A stretch of DNA of 64,000 bases from Nonomuraea roseoviolacea subsp. carminata (GTDB taxonomy: Bacteria > Actinomycetota > Actinomycetes > Streptosporangiales > Streptosporangiaceae). The stretch lies in NCBI RefSeq assembly GCF_024172185.1, contig NZ_JAMZEC010000001.1:8593001-8657000 (forward strand). The letters run 5' to 3'. The position numbers and the translations under genes are program-made. Shown here one piece after another: positions 8,748 through 17,096 of this stretch; the stretch's first letter is position 1, and each line of letters starts with the position of its first letter. A model generated the notes under the pieces. That model made no database searches, was not told where the DNA came from, and saw only the letters and a list, made by a program, of their open reading frames with translations.

Positions 8748-9629
8748 TTACAGCGCGACGCCGGTCAGCTTCTCCGGATTGCTGACCACATGGATCGCCT
8801 CGATCGTTCCCTTCACCAGGTGGAAGGTGACCGCCAGCACCGGTGTGCGCCCGGCGTGGATGATGATTCCCGGGCCGCCGTTGACCTGGAAAACCTGCGC
8901 CCGCGAGCCGTGCGGCCGTTGTGCCGACAGGACGACGGCGCGGGCTACACGCTCGCGGCCGTGGATGGCGGTGCGAGGGGCGCCGGTGAATCCGCCACCG
9001 TCGCTCACCATGGTCACATCCGGCGCCAATACCTCCATCAGGGCCTTCAGGTCGCCGCCGAGACAGGCCGCCAGAAACCGCTCGGTGGCCTGCCGCCTGG
9101 TCGCCTGATCGGTGTCATAGCGGCGGTGCCGCGTCTCCACCGCCTTCCTGGCGCGGAGCGCTATCTGGCGCACTGTCGCATGTTTGCGCCCGACGAAGTG
9201 CGCTATCTCGTGGTGGCCGTACCCGAAGGCCTCGCTGAGCACGAATACCGCGCGTTCCACGGGGGAGAGCGTCTCCAGCACCAGCAGCATCGCCGTCGAC
9301 ACTGACTCTTTGAGCAGGGCGTTCTGCGCAGCATCCGCATCGGTCAGAATCGGCTCGGGCAGCCGCGATCCCACATAGGACTCCCGCCGCACACGCGCGC
9401 TGCGCAGCCGGTCGATCGCCAGCCGGGTGGCTACCCGGACCAGATAGCCTTCGGCGTCCGCAACGGTCGCCACATCGACGCGGCTCCAGCGCAACCACGC
9501 GTCCTGCACCACGTCTTCGGCTTCGGTGACGCTGCCGAGCACCCGGTAGGCCACAGCGTGCAGCAGGCTGCGGTGCTCGGTGAACGCCCGCTCGATTGCC
9601 GACTGGTGCGCCTCTGGGCGGCCGTGCAT
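8748..9629 (-). CDS. ECF41-type RNA polymerase sigma factor with SnoaL-like C-terminal domain (transposon passenger)
   Basis: A 293-residue sigma factor. Region 2 includes VTEAEDVVQDAWLRW and region 4 SPVERAVFVLSEAFGYGHHEIAHFVG with helix-turn-helix HATVRQIALRAR. Between them is YVGSRLPEPI, the group's linker signature. The C-terminal SnoaL/NTF2-like domain has MVSDGGGF and ends with NPEKLTG, both diagnostic of ECF41. In this group the fused domain, not an anti-sigma factor, modulates activity. It is transcribed toward the DoxX-like gene and lies within the Tn3 element, an unusual cargo. It is more distant from the three chromosomal copies at 47-54 kb than two of those are from each other. 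Confidence 0.9.
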   Translation of the reverse strand: MHGRPEAHQSAIERAFTEHRSLLHAVAYRVLGSVTEAEDVVQDAWLRWSRVDVATVADAEGYLVRVATRLAIDRLRSARVRRESYVGSRLPEPILTDADAAQNALLKESVSTAMLLVLETLSPVERAVFVLSEAFGYGHHEIAHFVGRKHATVRQIALRARKAVETRHRRYDTDQATRRQATERFLAACLGGDLKALMEVLAPDVTMVSDGGGFTGAPRTAIHGRERVARAVVLSAQRPHGSRAQVFQVNGGPGIIIHAGRTPVLAVTFHLVKGTIEAIHVVSNPEKLTGVAL

Positions 9630-9773
9630 CGCAGTCCTTCCTGTGCCGCGCCCTCATCTGGGCATCTTGGAGCCGGCCATCAGCAGCGCGAGATGAGCTT
9701 CATGTCATGAGCGTCGGTCAGTCGGCGAGCCTGGCCAGGAAATCCGGTCCTGTGGATCTTGACCGCCTGGCGC

Positions 9774-10460
9774 TCACACTCCGATGAAGCTCACTGTCTC
9801 CATCATGTCCGCTCGCCCTGTACGCAGCCGTGGCACGCCTTCCTTCTCGAACCCCACCGAGACACCGCAGAACAGTACGAGCCCGTCATCGGCTCCAACC
9901 ATCTGGCTGACAGTCTTGCGATACATCGTCCACATCACCTGGGGGCAACTGTGCAACCCTTCCGCTCTCAGCAACAGCATGACCGTCTGCAAGTACATCC
10001 CTGCGTCCCCCCACTGTCCGGGCCCCATCGTCCGGTCCAGGTAGCAGAACAGTACGACTGGCGCCCCGAACGCCTCCGAGTTCAAGGCGGCGATCTTCTT
10101 GGGCCTGTCGGGGGCGTCACGCTCGATTCCCAGCGCTTCGTACCGCTGTGCGGCTGCGGCGGAAAAGCGGTCCAGATACGGCGAGGTCAGTTCGGCCGGG
10201 TACATCGGATACTCCCGCTCATCACCCGGGTCTCCCGCCCGAGCCCTGGCCGTCGCACGCCTCTTGAGTTCGGCCAAGGGCTCGCCGGTCACGACGTACA
10301 CATGCCACGGCTGGAGATTCCCGCTCGACGGAGCCCGCGTCGCTGTCGCCAACACTCGTTCGAGTGTCTCCTTGGGCACCGGCTTATCGCTGAACGCCCG
10401 CACAGCCCGGCGACTGTCCACGGCCTCATACACATCCACGTCTTCGCACCCCTCACTCAT
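9774..10460 (-). CDS. Nitroreductase-family FMN oxidoreductase (transposon passenger)
   Basis: A 228-residue NAD(P)H-dependent flavoprotein. The N-terminal FMN-binding segment is EAVDSRRAVRAFSDKPVP, followed by ATRAPSSGNLQPWHVYVVTG; the middle contains GQWGDAGMYLQTVMLLLRAEGLHSCPQ and the C-terminal part VLFCGVSVGFEKE. ATG 10460 is preceded by GGAGGG with suitable spacing. Such enzymes reduce nitroaromatics, quinones or related electrophiles; the substrate is unknown. It lies 144 bp upstream of the sigma gene, same strand, and may be co-transcribed with it. Confidence 0.88.
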   Translation of the reverse strand: MSEGCEDVDVYEAVDSRRAVRAFSDKPVPKETLERVLATATRAPSSGNLQPWHVYVVTGEPLAELKRRATARARAGDPGDEREYPMYPAELTSPYLDRFSAAAAQRYEALGIERDAPDRPKKIAALNSEAFGAPVVLFCYLDRTMGPGQWGDAGMYLQTVMLLLRAEGLHSCPQVMWTMYRKTVSQMVGADDGLVLFCGVSVGFEKEGVPRLRTGRADMMETVSFIGV

Positions 10461-10858
10461 TGACGATCAACCCTCCACCGTAGTCAGCGGTCAGCTCCGA
10501 GCATCGGCGGGCATTGGACAATGTCCTGACGACCAGTTGAGGGAGCGGAGGGTCCGCGCCGACTCGGCTGGTATCCGTCGCACGATCCAGCACGAGCCAA
10601 TCCGCCCGTGGGGGCGAATCCGGTCGATTGCGCCCCCACGGGCGGATCCAATCAAGCCGCCGTCCACCACCTGCGGAAACGGCCGGTCGATCCAATGGAA
10701 TCCGATACAGACTTCCGCCTCCCCTTTCCGCCCCCTTAAAGTGGTCGCAGATACCCACCGGCTACTCCAAGGCCGACCTTCGGGAAGGGAAGTGGCCCTG
10801 GTCAAGCAGGCCAACTACAACGGCACGGAGATCCCCTTCACCAGCAACCACTCCGCGG
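10461..10858. other. Intergenic region of the Tn3 element, candidate res/promoter region
   Basis: About 400 bp between the divergent nitroreductase and recombinase genes. In Tn3 elements the resolution site normally sits next to the resolvase start, so this is the likely place. The only strong structure is the near-palindrome at 10600-10647; I could not identify three resolvase subsites by eye. Confidence 0.4.
10600..10647. repeat. Near-perfect 48-bp palindrome beside the recombinase
   Basis: Perfect 17-bp arms: ATCCGCCCGTGGGGGCG (10600-10616) and its inverse (10631-10647). The 14-bp spacer itself contains AATC...GATT, extending the stem with one unpaired base. It could be a recombinase-binding site, a bidirectional terminator or an attenuator. 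Confidence 0.75.
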
Positions 10859-11788
10859 ATGCCGGGCGTGGCTGACCGGGTCTATCTGCGGCACTCCACC
10901 GACAAGCAGACCGACGCCCGCCAGCGGCACGCCCTCACCGCTCTGCTGGCCGCCGGCGCCCCAGTCTACGAAGACCCCGCCACCTCCAGCCGGCAACTCT
11001 CCCTCGACCGCGCGGGCTTCACCACACTGCTGCACGAGGCCGCCGTCGGCGACACCATCCGCATCGCCGACGCCGCCCGCCTGTTCCGCTCCGTCGCCGA
11101 CATCCTCGCTCTGCGCCCCGTGCTCATCCGCCGCGGCCTCCACCTGCGCGTCGAATCCGGACTGTTGTCCGGCATCGACCTGGCCAGCGACGACCCCGGC
11201 ACCAAAATGATGGTCTCCGTCCTGGCCGCCGTCCTGGAGTTCCAGCGCGACATGATCAGCGAGAACACCCGGGAAGGCGTCGCCGCCGCCCAGGCCGCCA
11301 GCAAGACCCTCGGCCGCCCTGCCGCCCTCGACCACGACAAGGCCATCACTATCGTCGAGGAGTACCGGCAGGGCGTCGCCATCAAGGCCCTGGCCCGGAA
11401 GCACCGAGTCGCCCCCAAGACCATCCGCCGCGTCCTGGACGCCGCCGGCGCCCGCAACCTGCCCGACGCACCGCCGACCAACACCGGCGAGCAGCATCGC
11501 ATGCCCGCATCGGACCTGGACGCGACCCTCGATCTGCCGGGACTGCTCGCCGATCACCTGCGTACCACTGGCGATGAAACCGTCCGCCAGGCCCTCGCCT
11601 CCGGGCAGACCATCCGCCGCGGCCGCGGCTACTCGGTCCGCATCACGGCCCCGCTCGCACTGCACCGCGCCGCGCTGGAGCAGAGCGCCGCCCTTGCCGA
11701 GGCCGGGCCGACCGAGCGCAAGGCGCACCGCGTGTACGCCGCCCGTGTTACAGCAGCCGTTCAGGCCACCCGACTGCATCCGTCATGA
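10859..11788 (+). CDS. Serine recombinase / putative Tn3 resolvase with C-terminal extension
   Basis: A 309-residue site-specific recombinase. The catalytic domain opens VYLRHSTDKQ, where Ser replaces the usual position of the nucleophile motif (Y-x-R-x-S), and includes LEFQRDMISENTREGVAAAQA and the DNA-binding helix-turn-helix GVAIKALARKHRVAPKTIRRVL. Typical Tn3 TnpR proteins are about 185 residues; here about 120 extra residues follow (from GARNLPDA) with no recognised fold. ATG 10859 or GTG 10868 could be the start. It would resolve cointegrates made by TnpA. It ends 68 bp before the right inverted repeat. Confidence 0.88.
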   Translation: MPGVADRVYLRHSTDKQTDARQRHALTALLAAGAPVYEDPATSSRQLSLDRAGFTTLLHEAAVGDTIRIADAARLFRSVADILALRPVLIRRGLHLRVESGLLSGIDLASDDPGTKMMVSVLAAVLEFQRDMISENTREGVAAAQAASKTLGRPAALDHDKAITIVEEYRQGVAIKALARKHRVAPKTIRRVLDAAGARNLPDAPPTNTGEQHRMPASDLDATLDLPGLLADHLRTTGDETVRQALASGQTIRRGRGYSVRITAPLALHRAALEQSAALAEAGPTERKAHRVYAARVTAAVQATRLHPS

Positions 11789-11855
11789 CCTGCGAAAACC
11801 CTTCGGCGAGACGCATTTGAACGGAAAGTCACGGCAAGCCGCTCAACGCTGCTCT

Positions 11856-11893
11856 GCTAGCGGGACTTTTCGTTCGGATGCTCGTCGTGCCCC
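11856..11893 (-). repeat. Tn3 terminal inverted repeat, right (38 bp)
   Basis: Inverse of 4688-4725 with two mismatches; ends in CCCC at 11893 and is followed at once by TCAAC (11894-11898). Confidence 0.93.
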
Positions 11894-11898
11894 TCAAC

Positions 11899-13282
11899 AG
11901 AGCCGCGCCGTCGCCCACCGGTGGTGTGGGCGGCGCTGTACGGCGCGGCCGCGAGCGTTCCCGTCACCATCGCCTTCCGCGACAGGATCGGCTACCTGCT
12001 CGACTACCCGCCCGACACCCTTGGCCGGATCAGCCGGCTCATCGCGGGATCGGCGGCCATCGTCGCCCTGGTCATGCTGCTGGTTCAGGCCTTCAGGACC
12101 CGCAGGCGGCGCCTCTCCCGGATCCTGGCCGGGATGCCGCTCGTGCTCGTCGCGCTGGTCGTCGGGTATCTGGGCGTGGTGATCATACGAAGGGTACTGC
12201 CGCAGGACCTGCCCGCCCCGACCGGCGCGTACGGGGTCGGGCGCCTGATCCGGGAATGGACCGACAGCAGCCGGACGGACCCGCTCGCGCCGCGGCCCGG
12301 CCTGCCACGTGAGCTGTCGATATGGATCTGGTACCCCACCCTTCGGGACGCCGGCGGGCCGCGTGCGCCCTACACGCCTGGCGAGTGGGCGCGGCAGCAC
12401 ATCCCGACGCCGCTGCCCGGCCTCGGCGAGGGCAGCTTCGCGGCCGTGCGTACCCGGGCCGTTGACGCCGCCGCCGTGGCGCCGGGACGGTTCCCCTTGG
12501 TGGTGCTCGCGCCCGGGATGGGGTTGAACGCGCCGGTGTTCAGCTCCCTCGCTCAGGAACTGGCCAGCCACGGCTACGTCGTGGCGAGCCTCACCCCGAC
12601 CTACAGCGCCAACGTCACCGTCCTGCACGGCCACGCGGTCACCAGCACGCCGGCTGGCAAGCCCGACGACATCGACGAGGACAAAACCGCGGACAAGCTG
12701 ATCGGCGTGTGGACGGCGGACGCCCGCTTCGTCGCCGCCCGCGCCGTCGCACTCGACCGGGACACAACCCTGGCCGGGCACGTCGACGCGAGCCACCCGC
12801 TGTACATCGGCCACTCCTTCGGCGGCGCGACCGCATTCCAGGCCTGCCACGACGACCCGTCCTGCGCGGGCGCGGTCGACCTGGACGGAGCTCTGCACGG
12901 CGGCGTCACGCGTACCGGCCTGCGCGCCCCAGCGCTGATCCTCGGCGGCGAGAACTCATGCGTCACCGGAACCTGCCGCGCCGACGACGCGGAGAACCGC
13001 GGCATGCGCGACAGAACCCGGCAATGGCTTGCCGCGAGCACCGGCCCCGTCTGGCGCTACGAGATCGCCGGAACCGGCCACTTCAACTTCACCGACTACG
13101 CCGTGATCTACCTGGCGGCGCCGATCCGCGCCCTGTTCCCGCTGGAATCCATCGACGGAGCGCGCGGCCTGCGCATCCAGAACGCCTACATCACTCAGTT
13201 CGCCGACCGGGCAGTCCGTCATCAGGCATCCTCGCTCCTGGCCGGCGCCCGGCTCTATCCCGAGGTCCACGCGCTGCGGTGA
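11899..13282 (+). pseudogene. 3' half of the split hydrolase: PAF-acetylhydrolase-like alpha/beta hydrolase domain
   Basis: Continues the frame of 3984-4687 once the transposon is removed. It begins with two membrane segments (IAGSAAIVALVMLLVQAF, MPLVLVALVVGYLGVVII), then the hydrolase: strand LSIWIWYPT, oxyanion region FPLVVLAPGMGLNAP, LASHGYVVASLTPTY, and nucleophile elbow YIGHSFGGATAF; a late GTGHFNF could hold the catalytic His. The family cleaves ester or lipid substrates. A GTG at 11921 opens the frame after the insertion, so a shortened protein of 453 residues could still be made if transcription enters from the transposon. Confidence 0.8.
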
Positions 13283-13779
13283 AACAGGAGACCGCCGGCC
13301 GTTTGGCGGACGGACTTCGCTCGTCGGCCGTTGCGTCGGGCTGGTCCGTGCCACATGTTGGAAGCGTGAGCCACGGCCCGACACGCAGAGTGCGCTTGAT
13401 GGTGAAGTCCGGGGAACTGACTCTCGGCCTGCTGCAAGCGGCCGAGGCACGAGGCGGACCTTCTGGCGCATCCGTACGTGGCGTCGAGCACATGGAGCTG
13501 GCGGTCTTCTGGCTCGCCGGTACCACCGACCGGTCTCGAGAACTGCAGTCCCGCGTAAGCCCCGCATAGAGCGTGGCGGCTCTGCGGCCGCCGATCCGCT
13601 CTCCGTCCAGAAGGCAAGGCAGCGGCCCAGCAGGAAGCCGCCCGCCGCCGCCGGGCAGTGGAACTGCGTGATGACGGCTAATTCCGGGCGGGGCCAGCGT
13701 GCCGATCTGTTCGGCGAGCTCACCCGCGTTCCAGCCGAGCAGCGAAGCGGCCTGGGCAATGATCACTTCGTCTCGACCA
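13283..13779. other. No intact gene seen downstream of the split hydrolase
   Basis: About 500 bp with only short, overlapping open frames on both strands, none of which resembles a known protein. It may be the decayed 3' part of the hydrolase remnant at 13780-14200. Confidence 0.4.
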
Positions 13780-14200
13780 CGCTGTCAACGGTGTGGCACA
13801 TCGTGACCACCACCTATCCCCGGCTGGCCAGTTCCTCGGCCACGATGGTGTTGACCAAGCGGGGTGCGTCGCTGCCGGGTGAATACAGCACGGGTGCCAC
13901 ACTCTGGCAACCTCAGCACGACGGGCCGCCGTCCGTGACGACGGTCGGCGGGCGCGCTCCGGTGTGCGTGGGTGCCGGGCAACCGGACCATGTCAGGTCG
14001 CAGCCCCTGCTCGCGCAGGAACTCGGCTCCTGCCTTCGGCTCGATCCAGGGCGCCGCGAGCTTCGCAAGGCCGTCGTCTGCTCGCCGTCGGCGTCCCGCG
14101 AGTCGGGTCCGGTGGACGAGTCCGGAGGTTTGCCCACTTGCTACTATTGGCGCGAGTAGTATCTGGCTGGCCGGCGTCATCGGGTGTTGTACCCGTGGAC
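13780..14200 (-). pseudogene. Remnant of a second PAF-acetylhydrolase-like alpha/beta hydrolase
   Basis: On the minus strand one frame reads [16 protein letters not shown], then a THA and RRPVVL; a shift near 13920 leads to APVLYSPGSDAPRLVNTIV, AEELASRG, a TAG stop, VVVTMCHTVDSVVE and another stop. The order YSPG - EELASRG(Y)VVVT - HT is that of PAF-acetylhydrolase family members, with TAG replacing the expected Tyr codon. The fragment lacks the nucleophile region. It converges on the split hydrolase of the same family. Confidence 0.5.
14142..14161 (+). promoter_or_regulatory. Candidate BlaI-family operator, copy 1
   Basis: TACTATTGGCGCGAGTAGTA, an imperfect dyad (TACTA-N10-TAGTA). It matches 15 of 20 bases of the element at 15564-15583 before the BlaI-type gene and lies 80 bp upstream of the COG4705-like gene. 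BlaI-family proteins bind TAC/GTA-rich dyads; binding here is inferred. Confidence 0.5.
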
Positions 14201-14241
14201 CTTGCCGGCGACGACATCCCCTTCCCGTCTGGAGCGTGCGC

Positions 14242-15522
14242 ATGGTGTCAACCTCTGCCCCAACCCGGTCGCGGCAGCGAATGGCGAACAAGGTGCCCCT
14301 GGTCACCGCCACCTTCTGGGTTATCAAGATCCTTTCGACGACGGTCGGGGAGACGTTCGCCGACTACCTGTCGGTCAACGTCGGGCTGGGTCCGGTGGTC
14401 ACCGATGGTCTGGTGTTCGTCGTGCTGGCAGCGGCCCTGGCGCTGCAGCTGTCCTCCCGCCGCTACACCCCGTGGATCTACTGGCTGAGCGTGGTCCTGG
14501 TGAGCATCTCGGGGACGCAGATCACCGACTTCCTCACCGACACCCTCGGGATCAGCCTGTACGTCAGTACGACGCTGTTCGCGGTGCTGCTGGCCGTGGT
14601 GTTCGCCATCTGGTACCGGCAGGAGATGACCCTGTCGATCACCGCGATCAACACGCCCCGGCGAGAGGCGTTCTACTGGGGCGCCATCCTGACCACCTTC
14701 GCTCTGGGCACCGCGGCCGGCGATCTGGCCACCGAGGCGTTGAGCATCGGGTTCCGCAACGGCGCACTGCTGTTCGGCGGCGCCTTCCTCCTCACGCTGC
14801 TGCTGTGGCGGGTCGAGGCCTGGCAGGTGCCGGCGTTCTGGGCCGCCTACATCCTGACCCGCCCGCTGGGCGCCGCCGTCGGTGACCTGCTGACCCAGGA
14901 CGACGGGCTCGGCGGTCTCGGCTTGGGCGCGACCCGGACCAGCGTGCTGTTCTTCGCCACCATCGTCGTGCTCGCCGCCCGCGAGCAGGTGGTCGCGACC
15001 AGAGCCCGCCGTACGGACGCGCACGCCGAAGGCAAGTCGGGCCGGGCGAGCCTTGGCCGCCCGGCGGACCTGATGTGGGCGGCCGCCGGCATCGCCGCCG
15101 TCGTCGGGATCGGCGGCTGGATGTCGGCCGGCGCCGCCGACCAGCCTCCCGCCTCAACGGCGTCCGCCGACTCGCCGGGGACGGCGGCGAAGGGCCGGAC
15201 GTCGGCGAAGACTCCGCAGGCACGGCATGTGGTGTCGGCCAAGCTCGGGGACCTGTCCTCCTTCGCGGTCATCGTCGACGACGTCAACGCGCTGACCGCC
15301 AAGGGTGATCTCGCCGGTGCGAAGACTCGGATCAAGGATCTCGAGGTGGCCTGGGACTCCGCGGAGGCCGGCCTCAAGCCCCGCTCCCCCAGTGAGTGGC
15401 ACGCCCTGGACGACGCGATCGACGGAGCGCTGACCGCGCTGCGAGCTGACCACCCGGCCCAGGCACAATGCACCACAGCGCTGCAAACCCTCGAGAAGAC
15501 CCTGAATCACCAGCAGGGCTGA
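14242..15522 (+). CDS. COG4705-like multi-pass membrane protein with extracytoplasmic tail
   Basis: A 426-residue protein. The first 260 residues hold about eight membrane helices in the pattern of uncharacterised COG4705 proteins: [21 protein letters not shown] near the start, [33 protein letters not shown] and [13 protein letters not shown], with repeated T(A/L)GD/GE motifs. After another helix near residue 280 comes a soluble tail of about 110 residues ([26 protein letters not shown]). ATG 14242 has GGAG at 14231; ATG 14281 is an alternative. The family's function is unknown. The upstream operator-like dyad, shared with the BlaI gene, suggests co-regulation. Confidence 0.8.
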   Translation: MVSTSAPTRSRQRMANKVPLVTATFWVIKILSTTVGETFADYLSVNVGLGPVVTDGLVFVVLAAALALQLSSRRYTPWIYWLSVVLVSISGTQITDFLTDTLGISLYVSTTLFAVLLAVVFAIWYRQEMTLSITAINTPRREAFYWGAILTTFALGTAAGDLATEALSIGFRNGALLFGGAFLLTLLLWRVEAWQVPAFWAAYILTRPLGAAVGDLLTQDDGLGGLGLGATRTSVLFFATIVVLAAREQVVATRARRTDAHAEGKSGRASLGRPADLMWAAAGIAAVVGIGGWMSAGAADQPPASTASADSPGTAAKGRTSAKTPQARHVVSAKLGDLSSFAVIVDDVNALTAKGDLAGAKTRIKDLEVAWDSAEAGLKPRSPSEWHALDDAIDGALTALRADHPAQAQCTTALQTLEKTLNHQQG

Positions 15523-15540
15523 CCCGCTCATGGCTCGACG

Positions 15541-15556
15541 TCACCCGCGCGGGTGA
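15541..15556. repeat. Perfect 16-bp palindrome after the COG4705-like gene
   Basis: TCACCCGCGCGGGTGA is exactly self-complementary. It lies 18 bp after the stop and 8 bp before the BlaI-type operator, so it could be an operator or a short hairpin terminator. Confidence 0.5.
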
Positions 15557-15563
15557 GGCATCC

Positions 15564-15583
15564 TACGATTGAGGCCTGTAGTA
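15564..15583 (+). promoter_or_regulatory. Candidate BlaI-family operator, copy 2 (autoregulatory)
   Basis: TACGATTGAGGCCTGTAGTA, 15 of 20 identical to 14142-14161. It lies 19 bp before ATG 15603 and abuts an in-frame ATG at 15585, so bound protein would cover the transcription start. Confidence 0.5.
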
Positions 15584-15602
15584 GATGCCTGGGGTGATGG
15601 AC

Positions 15603-16094
15603 ATGACCACGTCGCAACCGCGGCAGCCGGGGGAAGAACCTCGGCGACGGATGTCGGGGCGGCGTCCGCCTGGCGTCCTCGAGCAGGCGATCCTCGACTG
15701 CCTGACCGCGGCCGATAGGCCGCTGACCCCCGGTGAGGTTCTGACCCGGCTGGGCACAGAACTCGCCTACACCACGGTCATGACGACTCTCGCGCGGCTG
15801 CACAAGAGAGGGCTGGCCGAGCGAGAGCCCGCCGGCCGCGCGTACGCCTACCGAGTGGCGTCCGATGCCGGGATGGCGCAAACGATCGCCGTGGCCGCGC
15901 AGATGCGCCGGGTTTTCAGCACGGGTGACGACCGTGCCGGCGTCTTGGCCCATTTCATCGCCGATCTCGGTTCCGAGGATGAGCAGTTGCTCACCGAGCT
16001 GCTGCGCGATCTCGAAGCCAGCCGCCACGGGAAGCCTGCCCGCTCCGATGACAGCGGTGGGCCGGACGACAACCCGACGTCGGCCGGCGAGTAA
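15603..16094 (+). CDS. BlaI/MecI-family transcriptional repressor
   Basis: A 163-residue repressor with winged helix GVLEQAILDCLTAADRPLTPGEVLTRLG - YTTVMTTLARLHKRGLAERE - GRAYAYRV, and a C-terminal dimerisation part (HFIADLGSEDEQLLTELL). In the classic system a membrane M56 metallopeptidase senses an antibiotic or stress and inactivates the repressor; the M56-like gene follows 3 bp downstream. In-frame starts at 15585, 15597 and 15603 are possible; the last has GGGG nine bases upstream. Likely autoregulated through the dyad at 15564. Confidence 0.9.
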   Translation: MTTSQPRQPGEEPRRRMSGRRPPGVLEQAILDCLTAADRPLTPGEVLTRLGTELAYTTVMTTLARLHKRGLAEREPAGRAYAYRVASDAGMAQTIAVAAQMRRVFSTGDDRAGVLAHFIADLGSEDEQLLTELLRDLEASRHGKPARSDDSGGPDDNPTSAGE

Positions 16095-16097
16095 GCG

Positions 16098-17096
16098 ATG
16101 GCGTGGCTGGTGTGGTCACCGCTGGTGGCGAATCTCGTGCTCGGCCTTCTCGGCCCATGGATGGCCCGAACCCTGCCACCGGGGGCCACCGTCCGGTTGG
16201 TACCGGCCGTGATGGTGGTCGTGGCCCTGGGCGCCGGGATCGTGCTGACCACGCTGGGTTTCTGGTCGTTCGCGCAGGTCCCGCAGGTGGCGCTGCTCGG
16301 GAGCTGGTCGGCGGGACGGCTCGGCCACGAGCAGCCGTGGCCCGTGGAAGCCGAGGCGGCGGCCGGAATCTGCGCCGCGTCCCTGCTCGCCGCAGCTGTG
16401 ACCACGACCGTGCGTATCGTTCGTGACCTGTTCAGAGCAGCGCGGGCGTCCCGGCGACTGATGCCGGGGCCCGACGGGGTCGTCGTCGTGCCTGACAGCC
16501 TGCCGGAGGCATATAGCGTGCCGGCGCTGCCCAGAGCCCCCGCACGCGTCGTCGTGACAACCGCTCTGCTGCGCGCTCTGGACGATGACGAACGCCGCGT
16601 CGTGTTCGCCCACGAGGCGGCTCACGTGTCCGGTCGGCACCACGTCCACATCCAGCTGGCGCAACTCGCCTGCGCGGCCAACCCCCTCCTGCGCCCCACT
16701 GCTCGCGCTGTGCGATTCGCGGTCGAGCGTGCCGCCGACGAGGCCGCAGCACGTCAGGTCGGCAGCCGTCACCTGGTTGCCCAGGCGCTGGCCCGCGCCG
16801 CCCTCGCCAAGGCGGCCGCGCTGCGAGCCGCGGGCGATGCCGGCGGCCGTGGCCTCGGGTCCACCGGCATGTCACCCGTCAGCCTGTCGGCCACCGACGG
16901 GCAGGTCGCCAAGCGCGCGACCGCCCTGCTGACTCCGGCGCCGCGCCCGCGCCGCGCTGTCGCCGTCGGGTTGCTCCTGCTCACCACGGTCACGCTCGTG
17001 GGTGCCTTGGCGGCCATGGACCAGCTGGACGATCGGCTTGACCAAGCCGCGATGCCGTTGGCGTGTCCGGCGGCGAAATTTGCGCACGGTTGCTGA
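16098..17096 (+). CDS. M56/BlaR1-like membrane metallopeptidase
   Basis: A 332-residue integral membrane protease: helices at the N-terminus (LVANLVLGLLGPWM, LVPAVMVVVALGAGIVLTTLG), a third near GICAASLLAAAVTTTV, a cytoplasmic peptidase part with the zinc motif HEAAH (in RRVVFAHEAAHVSGRHH) and the downstream Glu in AVERAADEAAARQVG, then a last helix VAVGLLLLTTVTLVGALAA. There is no penicillin-binding sensor domain as in BlaR1, so the signal is unknown. Its gene starts 3 bp after the BlaI-type stop, the standard operon arrangement. Confidence 0.88.
   Translation: MAWLVWSPLVANLVLGLLGPWMARTLPPGATVRLVPAVMVVVALGAGIVLTTLGFWSFAQVPQVALLGSWSAGRLGHEQPWPVEAEAAAGICAASLLAAAVTTTVRIVRDLFRAARASRRLMPGPDGVVVVPDSLPEAYSVPALPRAPARVVVTTALLRALDDDERRVVFAHEAAHVSGRHHVHIQLAQLACAANPLLRPTARAVRFAVERAADEAAARQVGSRHLVAQALARAALAKAAALRAAGDAGGRGLGSTGMSPVSLSATDGQVAKRATALLTPAPRPRRAVAVGLLLLTTVTLVGALAAMDQLDDRLDQAAMPLACPAAKFAHGC

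Larger units (their letters stand above)
4688..11893 (+). mobile_element. Complete Tn3-family transposon, 7,206 bp
   Basis: Bounded by 38-bp terminal inverted repeats that match at 36 of 38 positions, begin with GGGG and contain the family core GAACGAAAA, and flanked by the 5-bp duplication TCAAC. Contents in order: tnpA (+), about 450 bp without a gene, a frameshifted DoxX-like gene (-), an ECF41 sigma factor (-), a nitroreductase (-), an intergenic region with a 48-bp near-palindrome, and a serine recombinase (+) that may act as resolvase. The passenger genes are regulatory/redox genes rather than the antibiotic or mercury resistance genes usual for this family. It interrupts a hydrolase gene in frame-restorable fashion. 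Confidence 0.92.

Noticed and set aside
13668-14159. 163-codon plus-strand open frame.
   Set aside because: No recognisable protein pattern and antisense to the hydrolase remnant, which has a clear family signature.
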